A stretch of DNA of 64,000 nucleotides from an uncultured Nocardioides sp. (GCF_947488025.1 NZ_CANKYS010000003.1:372001-436000); one strand, 5' to 3'; positions 8,118 to 16,667 are shown, counted from the first letter of the stretch. Translations and numbers: made by a program. Notes: generated from the sequence alone by a model not told the origin.

Positions 8118-8629
8118 CAGATCACCGAGTAGTTGGCCATCATGTAGGAGCCAGCTTCCGGCTTGAGGATCATCCGATACCGCTGCGTTGCTGCAGGAAA
8201 CACGCGAGGTTCGTTGCCTGGAACCTCAATGCGGAGCTTGGCTGCTCGCACGTCCACGACGAATGTTGGCGGGCTGTCCGTGTCTTCTTTTACCGCGAGC
8301 ACCTCGGACCCACCGAAAGCCACCTTGCCGCCGTCCTCGAAGACCTCCGAGACCTGTTTCGCGTAAGTCGCGCAGGCTTGGCATCCCTTGGAGATGCGCA
8401 TGAAGTCGCTGGTGCGCCCCGTAACCGCCATCTCGTCTGCCGCTGCCTGCCAGCGTCGGATGAAGTCCTCCGGACTCTCCGCCTCCGGCGTCTCGGACAC
8501 GGTTGGCGTCGGCGTCGGAGACGAGCTCGTCGGCTCGGGGATCTTGGGCGTGGGCTCGGGATCGTCGGAGCACCCGGCGAGGAGGGCGGGGACCGCGAGA
8601 GCCAGCGCAAGTGTGCGGCGTACGTGCAT
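8117..8629 (-). CDS. Lipoprotein, DUF6318-like
   Basis: A 170-residue lipoprotein. The signal sequence ends in the lipobox LLAGC (Cys20), followed by a Pro/Ser/Thr-rich spacer (about 22-45). A globular domain with a CQAC pair near residue 82 follows. The layout, with a PT-rich linker, an alpha-helical start SPEDFIRRW and a CxxC motif, matches the DUF6318 family of actinobacterial lipoproteins by pattern. The ATG at 8629 gives a proper signal peptide. A start 15 codons upstream is possible but would place a non-basic tail before the signal. It forms an overlapping pair with the secreted protein downstream. Confidence 0.8.
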   Translation of the reverse strand: MHVRRTLALALAVPALLAGCSDDPEPTPKIPEPTSSSPTPTPTVSETPEAESPEDFIRRWQAAADEMAVTGRTSDFMRISKGCQACATYAKQVSEVFEDGGKVAFGGSEVLAVKEDTDSPPTFVVDVRAAKLRIEVPGNEPRVFPAATQRYRMILKPEAGSYMMANYSVI

Positions 8630-8724
8630 GAGGTGCCTTCCCGAGAACAACGTCAGCACCGTGAAACTACCCATTCAGGCGACCGCGGAACCACCCCGAG
8701 AGCAAAACCTGTGGATAACCCCAG

Positions 8725-8760
8725 GATCTCGTGACGGTCGCTGCCCGACCTCCTCGATCA
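8725..8760 (+). repeat. Dispersed 36-bp repeat (second copy at 13716-13752)
   Basis: The run beginning TCTCGTGACGGTCGCTG matches 13718 onward with only a few differences over about 35 bases. Just downstream, CTCGATCAGC occurs twice, at about 8752 and 8779. The tract lies in the 278-base gap between the LysM gene and the lipoprotein gene, which otherwise holds only the hairpin at 8822-8852. Confidence 0.65.
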
Positions 8761-8821
8761 GCAAGCCGCAGCGACCTGCTCGATCAGCGGGCCGACAGGA
8801 CGGCCGGGCCGAGGAAATGCG

Positions 8822-8852
8822 CCGAGGGGCGGGCCAGTGGCCCGCCCCTCGG
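8822..8852 (-). terminator. Strong terminator hairpin after the LysM gene
   Basis: A 14-bp perfect stem (8822-8835 with 8839-8852) with a three-base AGT loop. It lies 56 bases past the stop codon of the LysM protein gene on the minus strand, where the transcript continues CGCATTTCC. Confidence 0.75.
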
Positions 8853-8907
8853 TCTTCCCCTTGGTTCCACCAGCCGGGGTCGAAGCGGCTGATGGAGGCC
8901 TCGCGCG

Positions 8908-9261
8908 TCAGTCGGAGACGACCGGGACGCGGAGCTTCTGGCCGGCGGAGAGGCCGGCGGACTCGAGGGCGTTGAGCCGCTCGATCTCGTTCATCATCGA
9001 GCGGACGTCGCCGTCGGTGGCGATGTCGCTGGCGATCCCCCAGAGGGTGTCGCCGGGCGCCACCTGGACGACCTCGGTCGGGGCCGGCTGACCGGCCTCG
9101 CCGGTGCCGACGGCGCCGCCGGCGAACATCAGGGCCACGCCGAGCACCAGGAACAGGGAGGTCATGAAGACCACGAGCCGGCCGCGGCGGGTCAGGCGCA
9201 CCGTCGAGCGGGCGCGGGCCGTGGCCGGGACGAAAGCGGGGGAAAGACTGAGGGTGCTCAT
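8908..9261 (-). CDS. LysM-domain membrane protein, likely SOS-controlled (Rv2719c/YneA position)
   Basis: A 117-residue protein with a basic N-terminus, one transmembrane segment at about 28-52 and a C-terminal LysM peptidoglycan-binding domain at about 64-112 (motifs PGDTLWGIAS and LSAGQKLRVP). In many bacteria a small LysM protein next to lexA (YneA, DivS or Rv2719c) is induced by DNA damage and delays cell division. Here lexA is 2.4 kb away, separated by two genes, but the upstream region carries several SOS-box-like sites, one of them a perfect match. A division-inhibitor role is inferred from architecture, location and those sites. Confidence 0.85.
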   Translation of the reverse strand: MSTLSLSPAFVPATARARSTVRLTRRGRLVVFMTSLFLVLGVALMFAGGAVGTGEAGQPAPTEVVQVAPGDTLWGIASDIATDGDVRSMMNEIERLNALESAGLSAGQKLRVPVVSD

Positions 9262-9298
9262 GGTGGCCTCCTGGGGAAGATTCAGCCGGGTTGTCTGT

Positions 9299-9312
9299 CG
9301 AACGAATGTCTA
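9299..9312 (-). promoter_or_regulatory. Degenerate SOS box upstream of LysM gene
   Basis: CGAACGAATGTCTA matches the consensus CGAACRNRYGTTYG at 12 of 14 positions. It is the candidate closest to the LysM start codon (38 bases). Confidence 0.35.
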
Positions 9313-9365
9313 GTCGGACCCACCGACAGTGGCCTGGGCCACCGGGTCTCGATCAGGCGTTCGAT

Positions 9366-9379
9366 CGAACATGTGTACG
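9366..9379 (-). promoter_or_regulatory. Near-consensus SOS box
   Basis: CGAACATGTGTACG has a single mismatch to CGAACRNRYGTTYG. It lies in the divergent region between the LysM gene and the SQR-like gene. Confidence 0.55.
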
Positions 9380-9390
9380 ACAGTAGAGCA

Positions 9391-9404
9391 CGTGTTCGAA
9401 CAAC
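9391..9404 (-). promoter_or_regulatory. Degenerate SOS box (minus-strand reading)
   Basis: On the minus strand this reads CGAACACGTGCTCT, with two mismatches to the consensus. It forms part of a cluster of four such sites in 133 bases. Confidence 0.35.
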
Positions 9405-9417
9405 ACAAGCACCCGGA

Positions 9418-9431
9418 CGAACAAATGTTCG
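9418..9431 (-). promoter_or_regulatory. Perfect SOS (LexA) box
   Basis: CGAACAAATGTTCG fits every position of the Gram-positive/actinobacterial LexA operator CGAACRNRYGTTYG. It lies between the divergent LysM gene (157 bases away) and the SQR-like gene (98 bases away), so it could regulate either or both. Confidence 0.8.
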
Positions 9432-9528
9432 ACGACCGGACGGCCCTGCGGGACGGGACCAACGGACCTACCCCGACCCACGCCCCGGGCGAGGCTGGAA
9501 GCACACCGACGCAGAAACGGAGCGAGCC

Positions 9529-10737
9529 ATGTCGCGCAAGAAGGTCCTGGTCCTCGGGGGCAACTTCGGCGGTCTCACCGCCGCCATCACGGTGAAGCAC
9601 GAGCTGCACGGGGACGTCGACGTGACGGTCGTGTCGTCCTCCGACGAGTTCCTGTTCACCCCGTCGCTGATCTGGGTGCCCTTCGGCAGGCGCACCCGCG
9701 CCGACATCACCTTCAAGGTCGGCCCGACCTTCGAGGAGCACCAGGTCGACTTCGTCCACGCCGAGGCCACCGCGATCGACCCCGAGGCGCGCCGCGTCGA
9801 GACGACCGCCGGCCCGCAGGACTACGACTACCTCGTCATCGCCACCGGCTACCGCAACCGCTTCGAGGTCATCCCCGGCCTCGGCGAGGGCGGCAACGCC
9901 CACACCATCACCACGATGGACGACGCGATGCGCGCGGGCGAGGGCTGGGCGCAGTTCCGCGAGAAGCCCGGCGACGTCGTGATCGGCGCGACCCAGGGCG
10001 CCGGCTGCTTCGGAGCGGCGTACGAGTTCCTCTTCAACACCAGCTACCAGCTCAAGAAGGCCGGCCTCAAGGACCGGGTCAAGCTCACCTACGTCAGCGC
10101 CGAGCCGTTCCTCGGCCACTTCGGCATCGGCGGCCTCCCCCACGGCGAGAAGCTGCTCGGGATGTTCCTCAAGAAGGAGAACATCGACACCGTCCTCGAC
10201 ACCGCGATGGACCATGTCGACGACGGCCGCCTCGCGCTGGCCGACGGGCGCACCCTCGACTTCGGCTACGCCATGATCATCCCGCCGTTCTCCGGCCAGG
10301 AGGTCATCACCCGCACCCCCAAGATCGCCGACGACAACGGCTTCGTGAAGGTGCGCGACACCTACCAGAGCGAGGCCTACGACGACGTGTACGCCGTCGG
10401 GGTGGCCGCCGCGGTCGACGTCCCGTGGCAGACCCCGACGCCGGTGGGCATCCCCAAGACCGGCTTCCCGACCGACCAGCAGGCCCACGTCGCCGCGAAG
10501 AACATCGCCTCGCAGATCAAGGGCGAGACCCCCGACGCGCACAAGAAGTTCGGTGACATCGCCGCCGTGTGCGTGATGGACGCCGGCAACAACGGCGTCA
10601 TCATCCTCGCCGACAAGATGCTGCCGCCGCGCAAGCACGGCGTGCTGATCCCCGGACCGCAGGCGCACGCGATGAAGCTCGGCTTCGAGAAGTACTTCCT
10701 CTGGAAGATGAAGCACGGCCAGGTGCGGCTGCCCTGA
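9529..10737 (+). CDS. FAD-dependent oxidoreductase, sulfide:quinone oxidoreductase-like
   Basis: A 402-residue flavoprotein. It begins with a dinucleotide-binding motif (VLVLGGNFGGLTAA, residues 6-19), then the LVIATG segment, a Cys in QGAGCFG and a second Cys in AVCVMDAG. The segments YDDVYAVGVAAAV and KTGFPTDQQA are typical of sulfide:quinone oxidoreductases and related type II NADH dehydrogenase-like enzymes. Two of the redox cysteines expected of an SQR appear to be present, but whether sulfide is the substrate is uncertain. The ATG at 9529 is preceded by GGAGCGAGCC. Its upstream region is shared with the LysM gene and contains the SOS-like boxes. Confidence 0.85.
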   Translation: MSRKKVLVLGGNFGGLTAAITVKHELHGDVDVTVVSSSDEFLFTPSLIWVPFGRRTRADITFKVGPTFEEHQVDFVHAEATAIDPEARRVETTAGPQDYDYLVIATGYRNRFEVIPGLGEGGNAHTITTMDDAMRAGEGWAQFREKPGDVVIGATQGAGCFGAAYEFLFNTSYQLKKAGLKDRVKLTYVSAEPFLGHFGIGGLPHGEKLLGMFLKKENIDTVLDTAMDHVDDGRLALADGRTLDFGYAMIIPPFSGQEVITRTPKIADDNGFVKVRDTYQSEAYDDVYAVGVAAAVDVPWQTPTPVGIPKTGFPTDQQAHVAAKNIASQIKGETPDAHKKFGDIAAVCVMDAGNNGVIILADKMLPPRKHGVLIPGPQAHAMKLGFEKYFLWKMKHGQVRLP

Positions 10738-10747
10738 CCGGGCCGGG

Positions 10748-11530
10748 TCAGCGCTTCTTCATCGCCCGACGGCCTTGCGCGGCGAACAACCGGGCGAGGG
10801 GCCCGAGAGACCCGGGGGCGAGGGCCGCACCACGCACGACTCCGCCGCGCCAGGCGGGCACCGTCCGCACGACCCGGCGCGAGCCGACGAGGTCGACGGC
10901 CGCGGCGGCGACCTCGGACACTCCCAGGATCGGGCCGCCGGACCAGGTGAGCTGGGAGCCGAGGCCGTCGGGGTCCTGCGCGGCGAGCATCGCGGTGTCG
11001 ACACCGTCCGGGCACAGGGCGTGGACCCGCACGCCGCGCGGGGGCTCGGCGTTCACCGACGCGGACAGCGAGACGACCGCGGCCTTCGTGGCGGCGTACA
11101 TGCTGTAGCCCGGCACCGGCCCGAGCCCGGACAGGGAGGCGACGTTGACGACATCTCCCCCGGCCGGGCCGAACGCCGCCAGTGCGGCGCGGGTGCCCCA
11201 CGTCGCACCGAGCAGGTTGACCTCCACCAGCCGGCGCACCTGCTCCTCCGTCAGTACGGCGAGGGTGCCGTCGTCGCCGACGCCGGCGTTGTTGAACCAC
11301 GCGACCAGCCGGCCGTGCCGTGCCGCCTCCTCCGCGACGAGGCGGTGCGAGTCGGGATCGCGTACGTCCTGGGCGAGGCCGGCGACCGCGCCGACCTCCG
11401 CCGCCGTGGCGGCCGCCGCCCAGCCGTCGACGTCGCCGATGACGACGTGGTGGCCGCGCGCGACCATGAGCTCCGCGATCCCGCGCCCGATCCCACGGGC
11501 CCCACCGGTGACGACGCACGAGGTCTGCAT
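10748..11530 (-). CDS. Short-chain dehydrogenase/reductase
   Basis: A 260-residue SDR with the NAD(P)-binding motif TGGARGIG (8-15), the NNAG-type segment FNNAGVG, a serine in the catalytic region and YAATK (the YxxxK pair at about residue 144). The C-terminal 40 residues are basic. The substrate is unknown. It ends 10 bases from the convergent SQR-like gene and is divergent from lexA, with the lexA SOS box 27 bases upstream of its own start; it might therefore share LexA control, though that is inference. Confidence 0.85.
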   Translation of the reverse strand: MQTSCVVTGGARGIGRGIAELMVARGHHVVIGDVDGWAAAATAAEVGAVAGLAQDVRDPDSHRLVAEEAARHGRLVAWFNNAGVGDDGTLAVLTEEQVRRLVEVNLLGATWGTRAALAAFGPAGGDVVNVASLSGLGPVPGYSMYAATKAAVVSLSASVNAEPPRGVRVHALCPDGVDTAMLAAQDPDGLGSQLTWSGGPILGVSEVAAAAVDLVGSRRVVRTVPAWRGGVVRGAALAPGSLGPLARLFAAQGRRAMKKR

Positions 11531-11556
11531 CTGCTGACAGTATCGACACGCGGCTT

Positions 11557-11570
11557 CGAACAGGTGTTTG
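11557..11570 (+). promoter_or_regulatory. SOS (LexA) box upstream of lexA
   Basis: CGAACAGGTGTTTG fits every position of CGAACRNRYGTTYG. It lies 88 bases before the lexA start codon, as expected for LexA autoregulation. Confidence 0.85.
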
Positions 11571-11657
11571 ATCCCACCCGCAGATGAGGACTACGGTGGG
11601 CGCACCAGATCCTCCCTGTCCAGCCGCGGACGGAGGGGTCGACGTAGTGGAGGACGC

Positions 11658-12380
11658 ATGGCCAAGCAGGACGACAAGAACGTCATCGAGATGCCCGACG
11701 GCCCCCCGGACGCGACCGGCCTGACCCCGCGCCAGCAGCGGGTGCTCGCCACGATCAAGGACTCCATCGAGACCAAGGGCTACCCGCCGTCGATGCGCGA
11801 GATCGGCCAGGCCGTCGGCCTCACCTCGTCGTCCAGCGTCGCCCACCAACTGCGCGTGCTCGAGGGCAAGGGTTTCCTCAAGCGCGACCCCAACCGCCCC
11901 CGCGCCCTCGAGGTCTTCCTGCCCGAGGTGATGGCCGCGCGCCGCTCGATGTCCAGCGGCGAGGAGTCGAGCGTCGACGAGACCGGCATCGGCGACGTCC
12001 ACCCCACCGCGATCAACATCCCGGTCGTCGGCCGCATCGCCGCCGGTGGCCCGATCCTCGCCGAGGAGCAGGTCACCGACGTCTTCCCGCTGCCCAAGCA
12101 GCTCGTCGGAGACGGCACCCTCTTCCTCCTCGAGGTCTCCGGTGACTCGATGGTCGACGCGGCGATCTGCAACGGCGACTACGTCGTCATCCGCCAGGAG
12201 CAGACCGCCACCAACGGCCAGATCGTCGCGGCGATGATCGAGGGCGAGGCCACGGTGAAGACCTTCCAGCGCAAGGACGGCCACGTGTGGCTGCTCCCCC
12301 ACAACGACGCCTACGACCCGATCCCGGGCGACAACGCCACGATCCTCGGTGTCGTGACGGCGGTGCTGCGCAGCCTCTGA
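11658..12380 (+). CDS. lexA: LexA repressor
   Basis: The SOS repressor represses DNA-damage genes and is inactivated by RecA-stimulated self-cleavage. This 240-residue protein has an N-terminal winged-helix domain (about 22-87; [20 protein letters not shown] is the recognition region), a charged linker, and a C-terminal S24 protease domain. The cleavage bond is Ala129-Gly130 in RIAAGGP, the nucleophile is Ser164 in SGDSM and the general base is Lys201 in EATVKTF. The ATG at 11658 has a GGAGGA ribosome binding site. A longer upstream frame of 30 codons lacks family similarity. A hairpin follows at 12390-12419. Confidence 0.98.
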   Translation: MAKQDDKNVIEMPDGPPDATGLTPRQQRVLATIKDSIETKGYPPSMREIGQAVGLTSSSSVAHQLRVLEGKGFLKRDPNRPRALEVFLPEVMAARRSMSSGEESSVDETGIGDVHPTAINIPVVGRIAAGGPILAEEQVTDVFPLPKQLVGDGTLFLLEVSGDSMVDAAICNGDYVVIRQEQTATNGQIVAAMIEGEATVKTFQRKDGHVWLLPHNDAYDPIPGDNATILGVVTAVLRSL

Positions 12381-12389
12381 CGACCGCAG

Positions 12390-12419
12390 GGGTGGGACGC
12401 CGTTGAAAGGCGCCCACCC
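12390..12419 (+). terminator. Terminator hairpin after lexA
   Basis: An 11-bp stem with one bulged A (12390-12401 with 12409-12419) and a seven-base GTTGAAA loop, starting 10 bases past the lexA stop codon. Confidence 0.65.
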
Positions 12420-12438
12420 GCGGGCCACGATGGCGTGC

Positions 12439-13656
12439 ATGAGCAACGTCGAGCAGTCCTATGACTACGTCATCGTCGGTGCGGGGGTCGCTGCGGCGAG
12501 CGCCGTGAAGGGCATCCGTTCGCAGGACGGGAGCGGTCGGGTCGCGGTGATCGGCTCCGAGCCCGACAAGCCCGTCTACCGACCCGTGCTGTCCAAGGAC
12601 CTCTGGCTCAAGGACGACGAGACCCTCGAGGGGTCCTCGCTCGCCGGCGACCTCGACGACGACGAGGGCGTCGACCTGGTCACCGACACGACGGTCACGG
12701 AGATCGACCCCGGCGCCCACGTCGTACGCCTCGCCGACGGCAGCAGCGTCGGCTACGGCAAGCTGCTGCTGGCCACCGGCGCCGAGCCGCGCGTGCTCGC
12801 CGTGGACCCCGGCCCGCGGATCATCTACTACCGCACCGCCGCCGACTACCAGCGGCTGCGCGCGGTCGCGACCGAGGGCAGCCACGTCGCCGTCATCGGT
12901 GGCGGCTACATCGGCTCGGAGATCACCTCCGCCCTCGTGCAGAACGGCGTCCAGGTCACGCTCGTGCTCGACCTCGAGGACGTGCAGGAGCAGATGTTCC
13001 CGCGCGCGCTCGCCGCCACCCTGACCAAGGACTTCGCCGACCGCGGCGTCACCGTCGTGCACGGCTCGGTCGAGGGCGGGCAGGAGGACGACGGCGGCGT
13101 CCGGATCCGCCTCGCCGACGGAACCTCCATCACCGCCGACGCGGCGGTCATCGGCATCGGCGTGCTGCCGCGCACCGGCCTCGCCGAGGCCGCGGGGCTC
13201 GAGGTCGACAACGGCGTCGTCGTGGACGAGCACCTGCGCACCAGCGACCCCGACGTGTACGCCGCGGGCGACGTCGCGTCCTACCCCGACGCCCTCCTCG
13301 GCCGCCGCCGCGTCGAGCACGTCGACCACGCGGAGAAGTCCGGCGAGCACGCCGGCAAGGTGATGGCCGGCTCCGACGACGCCTACGACTACACCCCCTT
13401 CTTCTGGTCCGACATCCTCGACCACGGCTACGAGGCCGTCGGCGAGACCCGCAGCGACCTCGACCTGGTGGAGGACTGGAAGGACGGCGAGGTCGGCACC
13501 GGTGTCGTCTACTACCTCCAGTCCGGGCAGGTCCGCGGCGTGGTGCTCTGGAACGTCTGGGACAGCGTCGACCAGGCCCGCGCCCTCATCGAGGAGACCG
13601 GCAAGGATCCGGTCACCGACCCCGAGTCGCTGCGGGGCCGCATCCCGTTCGAGTGA
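12439..13656 (+). CDS. NAD(P)/FAD-dependent oxidoreductase (pyridine nucleotide-disulfide family)
   Basis: A 405-residue flavoprotein with two Rossmann motifs: the FAD-binding VIVGAGVAAASA near residue 11 and the NAD-binding VIGGGYIGSE near 155. It also has ATGAEPRV and a C-terminal GDVASYPD FAD motif near 276. The architecture resembles ferredoxin, rubredoxin or putidaredoxin reductases and AIF-like proteins. No redox-active CxxC is visible, so it probably reduces a protein partner that is not encoded nearby. The ATG at 12439 has CACGAT seven bases upstream; an ATG three codons earlier is an alternative. It stands alone behind the lexA terminator. Confidence 0.88.
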   Translation: MSNVEQSYDYVIVGAGVAAASAVKGIRSQDGSGRVAVIGSEPDKPVYRPVLSKDLWLKDDETLEGSSLAGDLDDDEGVDLVTDTTVTEIDPGAHVVRLADGSSVGYGKLLLATGAEPRVLAVDPGPRIIYYRTAADYQRLRAVATEGSHVAVIGGGYIGSEITSALVQNGVQVTLVLDLEDVQEQMFPRALAATLTKDFADRGVTVVHGSVEGGQEDDGGVRIRLADGTSITADAAVIGIGVLPRTGLAEAAGLEVDNGVVVDEHLRTSDPDVYAAGDVASYPDALLGRRRVEHVDHAEKSGEHAGKVMAGSDDAYDYTPFFWSDILDHGYEAVGETRSDLDLVEDWKDGEVGTGVVYYLQSGQVRGVVLWNVWDSVDQARALIEETGKDPVTDPESLRGRIPFE

Positions 13657-13667
13657 CCTGACACCGC

Positions 13668-13752
13668 TGGTCGAGGAGGGCGCCCCGGCGCCTGTCACGA
13701 GACCCGGACCTACCTGGTCTCGTGACGGTCGCTGCGCGACCTCCTCGACCCA
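13668..13752 (+). repeat. Inverted-repeat element with Nocardioides-type arms
   Basis: Left arm 13668-13704 (begins TGGTCGAGGAGG, ends GTCACGAGACC) and right arm 13716-13752 (begins GGTCTCGTGAC, ends CCTCCTCGACCCA) are imperfect inverted repeats around an 11-base spacer. The right arm is nearly identical to 8725-8760. The element lies after the oxidoreductase and before the sulfotransferase promoter. Confidence 0.75.
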
Positions 13753-13778
13753 CGGTGGATCCGTGTAGCCTCGCGCCG

Positions 13779-14501
13779 ATGTCATCCGAGGCCCCCGATC
13801 CCACGGTCTTCCGCACCCGCCCGGGCAACCGGCGCCGCTACACGGTGGACGCGCAGGCCGAGGTCGACCGGCTGGCCGCGGCGGGCGAGGCGTCCGCCTG
13901 GCTCAGCCCGCTGGCGTACAACCTCACGATCAGCCACAGCCACCGGTTCGTCTGGTACCGGGTGGCCAAGGTCGCGACGCGCACCATCCGCCACCACTGC
14001 GAGACCCACGGCGTGAGCATGGACGTCGACCACGGGATGCGGGTGCGCTACCCGCTGGCCAGCTTCGGCGACTACTTCACCTTCGCCTTCGTCCGGGACC
14101 CGCTCGACCGCTTCGTCTCGGCGTGGCACGACAAGGTCGTCGACCACAACTACTACGACTTCGACGCGGCGACCCACGCGCGGATGCAGACCATCGAGGA
14201 GTTCGCGCGCTGGACCGCCGCCCAGGACCTGTCGGCGGTGCCGGGCACCGACCAGCACCTGACGCTGCAGAGCCGGATGATCGACCTCAACCGGGTCGAC
14301 TTCGTGGGCCGGCTCGAGACGTTCGACCGCGACTTCGCCGAGGTGTGCGAGCGCATCGGCGCCCCGGCGGTGCCGACCGCCCCGAAGAACCAGACCTCAC
14401 CCGGCGGCCGGGACCGCCAGCACTCCGCCGAGCTGCGCGAGCTGGTGGCGCGGATGTACGCCCGCGACTACCAGGTCTTCGGCTACGAGCCACCCGCCTG
14501 A
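13779..14501 (+). CDS. Sulfotransferase family 2 protein
   Basis: This 240-residue protein resembles carbohydrate sulfotransferases that move sulfate from PAPS to a sugar. The 5'-phosphosulfate loop is seen as RVAKVATRTI (Lys64, with Ser/Thr following) and the 3'-phosphate motif as VRDPLDRFVSAW (Arg106 to Ser114). No transmembrane anchor is visible. TAGCCT lies seven bases before the ATG at 13779, which supports this start. The acceptor is unknown; surface glycans are typical for this family. It is convergent with the helicase gene and single, with no glycosyltransferases alongside. Confidence 0.85.
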   Translation: MSSEAPDPTVFRTRPGNRRRYTVDAQAEVDRLAAAGEASAWLSPLAYNLTISHSHRFVWYRVAKVATRTIRHHCETHGVSMDVDHGMRVRYPLASFGDYFTFAFVRDPLDRFVSAWHDKVVDHNYYDFDAATHARMQTIEEFARWTAAQDLSAVPGTDQHLTLQSRMIDLNRVDFVGRLETFDRDFAEVCERIGAPAVPTAPKNQTSPGGRDRQHSAELRELVARMYARDYQVFGYEPPA

Positions 14502-14579
14502 ACGTCATCCGGATCCGCACTCATGGCGTCGGGTCGGGATGACGCTGCGGCGCGCCGCCGCGAGGATGACGGACACCAG

Positions 14580-14648
14580 GAAGGCAGTTCGCGTTCGCCG
14601 GCACCGCCCGGAGCGTGGCCAGGGCGTCTGCCCGGCCGAACTGCCTTC
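14580..14648. terminator. Inverted repeat between convergent sulfotransferase and helicase genes
   Basis: GAAGGCAGTTCG at 14580-14591 pairs perfectly with CGAACTGCCTTC at 14637-14648, and GC-rich sequence in between can fold further. It lies in the 162-base convergent gap, so it may terminate both genes. Shorter GTCATCC/GGATGAC inverted repeats occur at about 14504 and 14537. Confidence 0.5.
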
Positions 14649-14663
14649 AAGGTGTCGCGCGGC

Positions 14664-16667
14664 TCAGGACTGGCCGAGCCGCGTGAGCGCCTGGCGCACA
14701 AGGGCGGGGTCGGTGGTCGACCACATCGGCGGGAGCGAGGCCTTGAGGAAGCGGCCGTAGCGGGCGGTCTCGAGGCGTGGGTCGAGGACGGCGACGATGC
14801 CGCGGTCGGAGGTCGTACGGATCAACCGGCCGGCACCCTGCGCCATCAGCAGCGCCGCGTGGGTGGCGGACACCTCCATGAACCCGTTGCCGCCCGCGGC
14901 GTCGGCGGCCTTGGCGCGCGCCGACATCAGCGGGTCGTCGGGCCGCGGGAACGGGATGCGGTCGATGATCACCAGCTGGCAGGTGTCGCCCGGCACGTCG
15001 AGTCCCTGCCACAAGGAGAGCGTGCCGAAGAGACAGGTGTGGGGGTCCTCGACGAACTGCTTGGCGAGCTCGGGCAGCTGCGCGTCGCCCTGGGCCAGGG
15101 TGGTCAGGTGCGGCAGCCGGGTGCGGACGGCCTCGGCCGCGGTCTCGGCTGCGCGGCGGGACGAGAAGAGGCCCAGAGTGCGCCCGTCGAGGGCGTCGAC
15201 GAGGTCGCAGATCTCGTCGAGCTGGGCGGGGCCGAGACCGTCGCGGCCGGGCTGGGGCAGGTGGCGGGCGACGTAGAGGATGGACTGCTGGCCGTAGTCG
15301 AAGGGCGAGCCGACGTCGATGCCCTTCCACGGCAGCGCGGTGTCCGGGTCGGTCGGGGCGACCTGCGAGCCGACGCGCTCGGTGGGCTTGAGGCCGAGGG
15401 AGGTGGCGACGGCGCCGAACTCGCCGCCGAGCATCAGCGTCGCGCTGGTGAAGACCACGGTCTTGTCGGTGAGGAGCTTGTCGCGCATCGGGCCCCACAC
15501 CTGCAGCGGCGCGACGTGGAGCCGGGCCGGGAACCGGTCGCGCGCCTCCCCCAGCCACAGCACGTCGCGGTCGGAGCCGGCGGCCATCCGCTCGGCGTTG
15601 ACGAAGACCTCCTGCACCATGCCCTTGGCCTGCGTGCGGCCGGCGTCGCCCTCCGCCTCGCCGCCGGACTCGCGGGGGAACGCCGACAGGCACGCCCGCG
15701 CCGCGTCGCGTACGAGCACCAGGGCGTCGGAGAGCTGGGTGGACAGCTGGTCGATGCGACCGGGCGACGTCGCCTCGAACGCCTCGGCCAGCTGCTGCGC
15801 GGCATCCTCGAGGTCGCCGGCCGGGTCGCCGTCGCCGTCAGCCCAGCGCATGGCGCGGCGCGCCGCCCGCTCGATGTCGGAGACTCCCAGCTCGTCGGTC
15901 GCTGCCTGGGTGACGCGCGCGGTCAGCTCGTGGGCCTCGTCGATGACCACGGTGTCGTAGTCGGGGATCATCGGGACGTCCTCGATCGCGTCGATCGCGA
16001 GGAGGGAGTGGTTGGTGACGATCAGGTGGCTGCGGTGAGCCTTCTCCTTCGCCAGCTCGGCGAAGCACTCCTGCCCGAAGGGGCACTTGCTCGCGCCGAG
16101 GCACTCGCGGTGGTTGACCGAGACCTGGCGCCACTCGCGGTCGGTGTGGCGCGGGGCGTTGTCGCGCTCACCACTGCCGCCCTGCTCCGTCTCCTCCTCG
16201 GCCCACGCCCGGAGCTCGAGCACCTTCTCGGCCATCGCGCCGAGGGGGACGTCGACCAGCGTGCCCTGGTCGTCGGGGACACCGGCGCGGATGCGGTGCA
16301 GGCAGGCGTAGTTGGAGCGGCCCTTGAGCACGGCGTAGGAGGTGTCGAGGCCGGGAACGCCCTTGACCGCCTCGACCAGCCGCGGCAGGTCGCGCTCGAC
16401 GAGCTGGTGCTGCAGCGCGAGGGTCGCGGTGGCGACCACGACGCGCTTGTCGTGGAGCATGGCGGGGACGAGGTAGCCCAGCGACTTGCCGGTGCCCGTG
16501 CCGGCCTGCACGAGCAGGTGGCGGCCCTCCTCCATCGCCTCGGCGACCTCGGTCGCCATCTGGACCTGGCCGTCGCGCTGCTGACCGCCGAGGGCGGCGA
16601 CCGCCGTGCCCAGCACCTCGCTGACGGGCGTGCCGACGGAGGCAGAGGCGGTGGCGGTCTCAGGCAC
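14664..16667 (-). CDS. dinG: DinG/XPD-type ATP-dependent DNA helicase with Fe-S cluster
   Basis: This 667-residue superfamily 2 helicase unwinds DNA 5'-3' and is linked to repair and R-loop removal. Walker A is GTGTGKS (56-62) and Walker B/motif II is DEAH (243-246). Four cysteines suited to a 4Fe-4S cluster are at 122, 189, 195 and 201 (YAC, RECL, KCPFGQEC). C-terminal motifs include QGAGRLIR. The start is a GTG at 16667, supported by TAGGGT six bases upstream. The family name is secure; whether this is the functional equivalent of E. coli DinG is inference. Confidence 0.92.
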   Translation of the reverse strand: MPETATASASVGTPVSEVLGTAVAALGGQQRDGQVQMATEVAEAMEEGRHLLVQAGTGTGKSLGYLVPAMLHDKRVVVATATLALQHQLVERDLPRLVEAVKGVPGLDTSYAVLKGRSNYACLHRIRAGVPDDQGTLVDVPLGAMAEKVLELRAWAEEETEQGGSGERDNAPRHTDREWRQVSVNHRECLGASKCPFGQECFAELAKEKAHRSHLIVTNHSLLAIDAIEDVPMIPDYDTVVIDEAHELTARVTQAATDELGVSDIERAARRAMRWADGDGDPAGDLEDAAQQLAEAFEATSPGRIDQLSTQLSDALVLVRDAARACLSAFPRESGGEAEGDAGRTQAKGMVQEVFVNAERMAAGSDRDVLWLGEARDRFPARLHVAPLQVWGPMRDKLLTDKTVVFTSATLMLGGEFGAVATSLGLKPTERVGSQVAPTDPDTALPWKGIDVGSPFDYGQQSILYVARHLPQPGRDGLGPAQLDEICDLVDALDGRTLGLFSSRRAAETAAEAVRTRLPHLTTLAQGDAQLPELAKQFVEDPHTCLFGTLSLWQGLDVPGDTCQLVIIDRIPFPRPDDPLMSARAKAADAAGGNGFMEVSATHAALLMAQGAGRLIRTTSDRGIVAVLDPRLETARYGRFLKASLPPMWSTTDPALVRQALTRLGQS

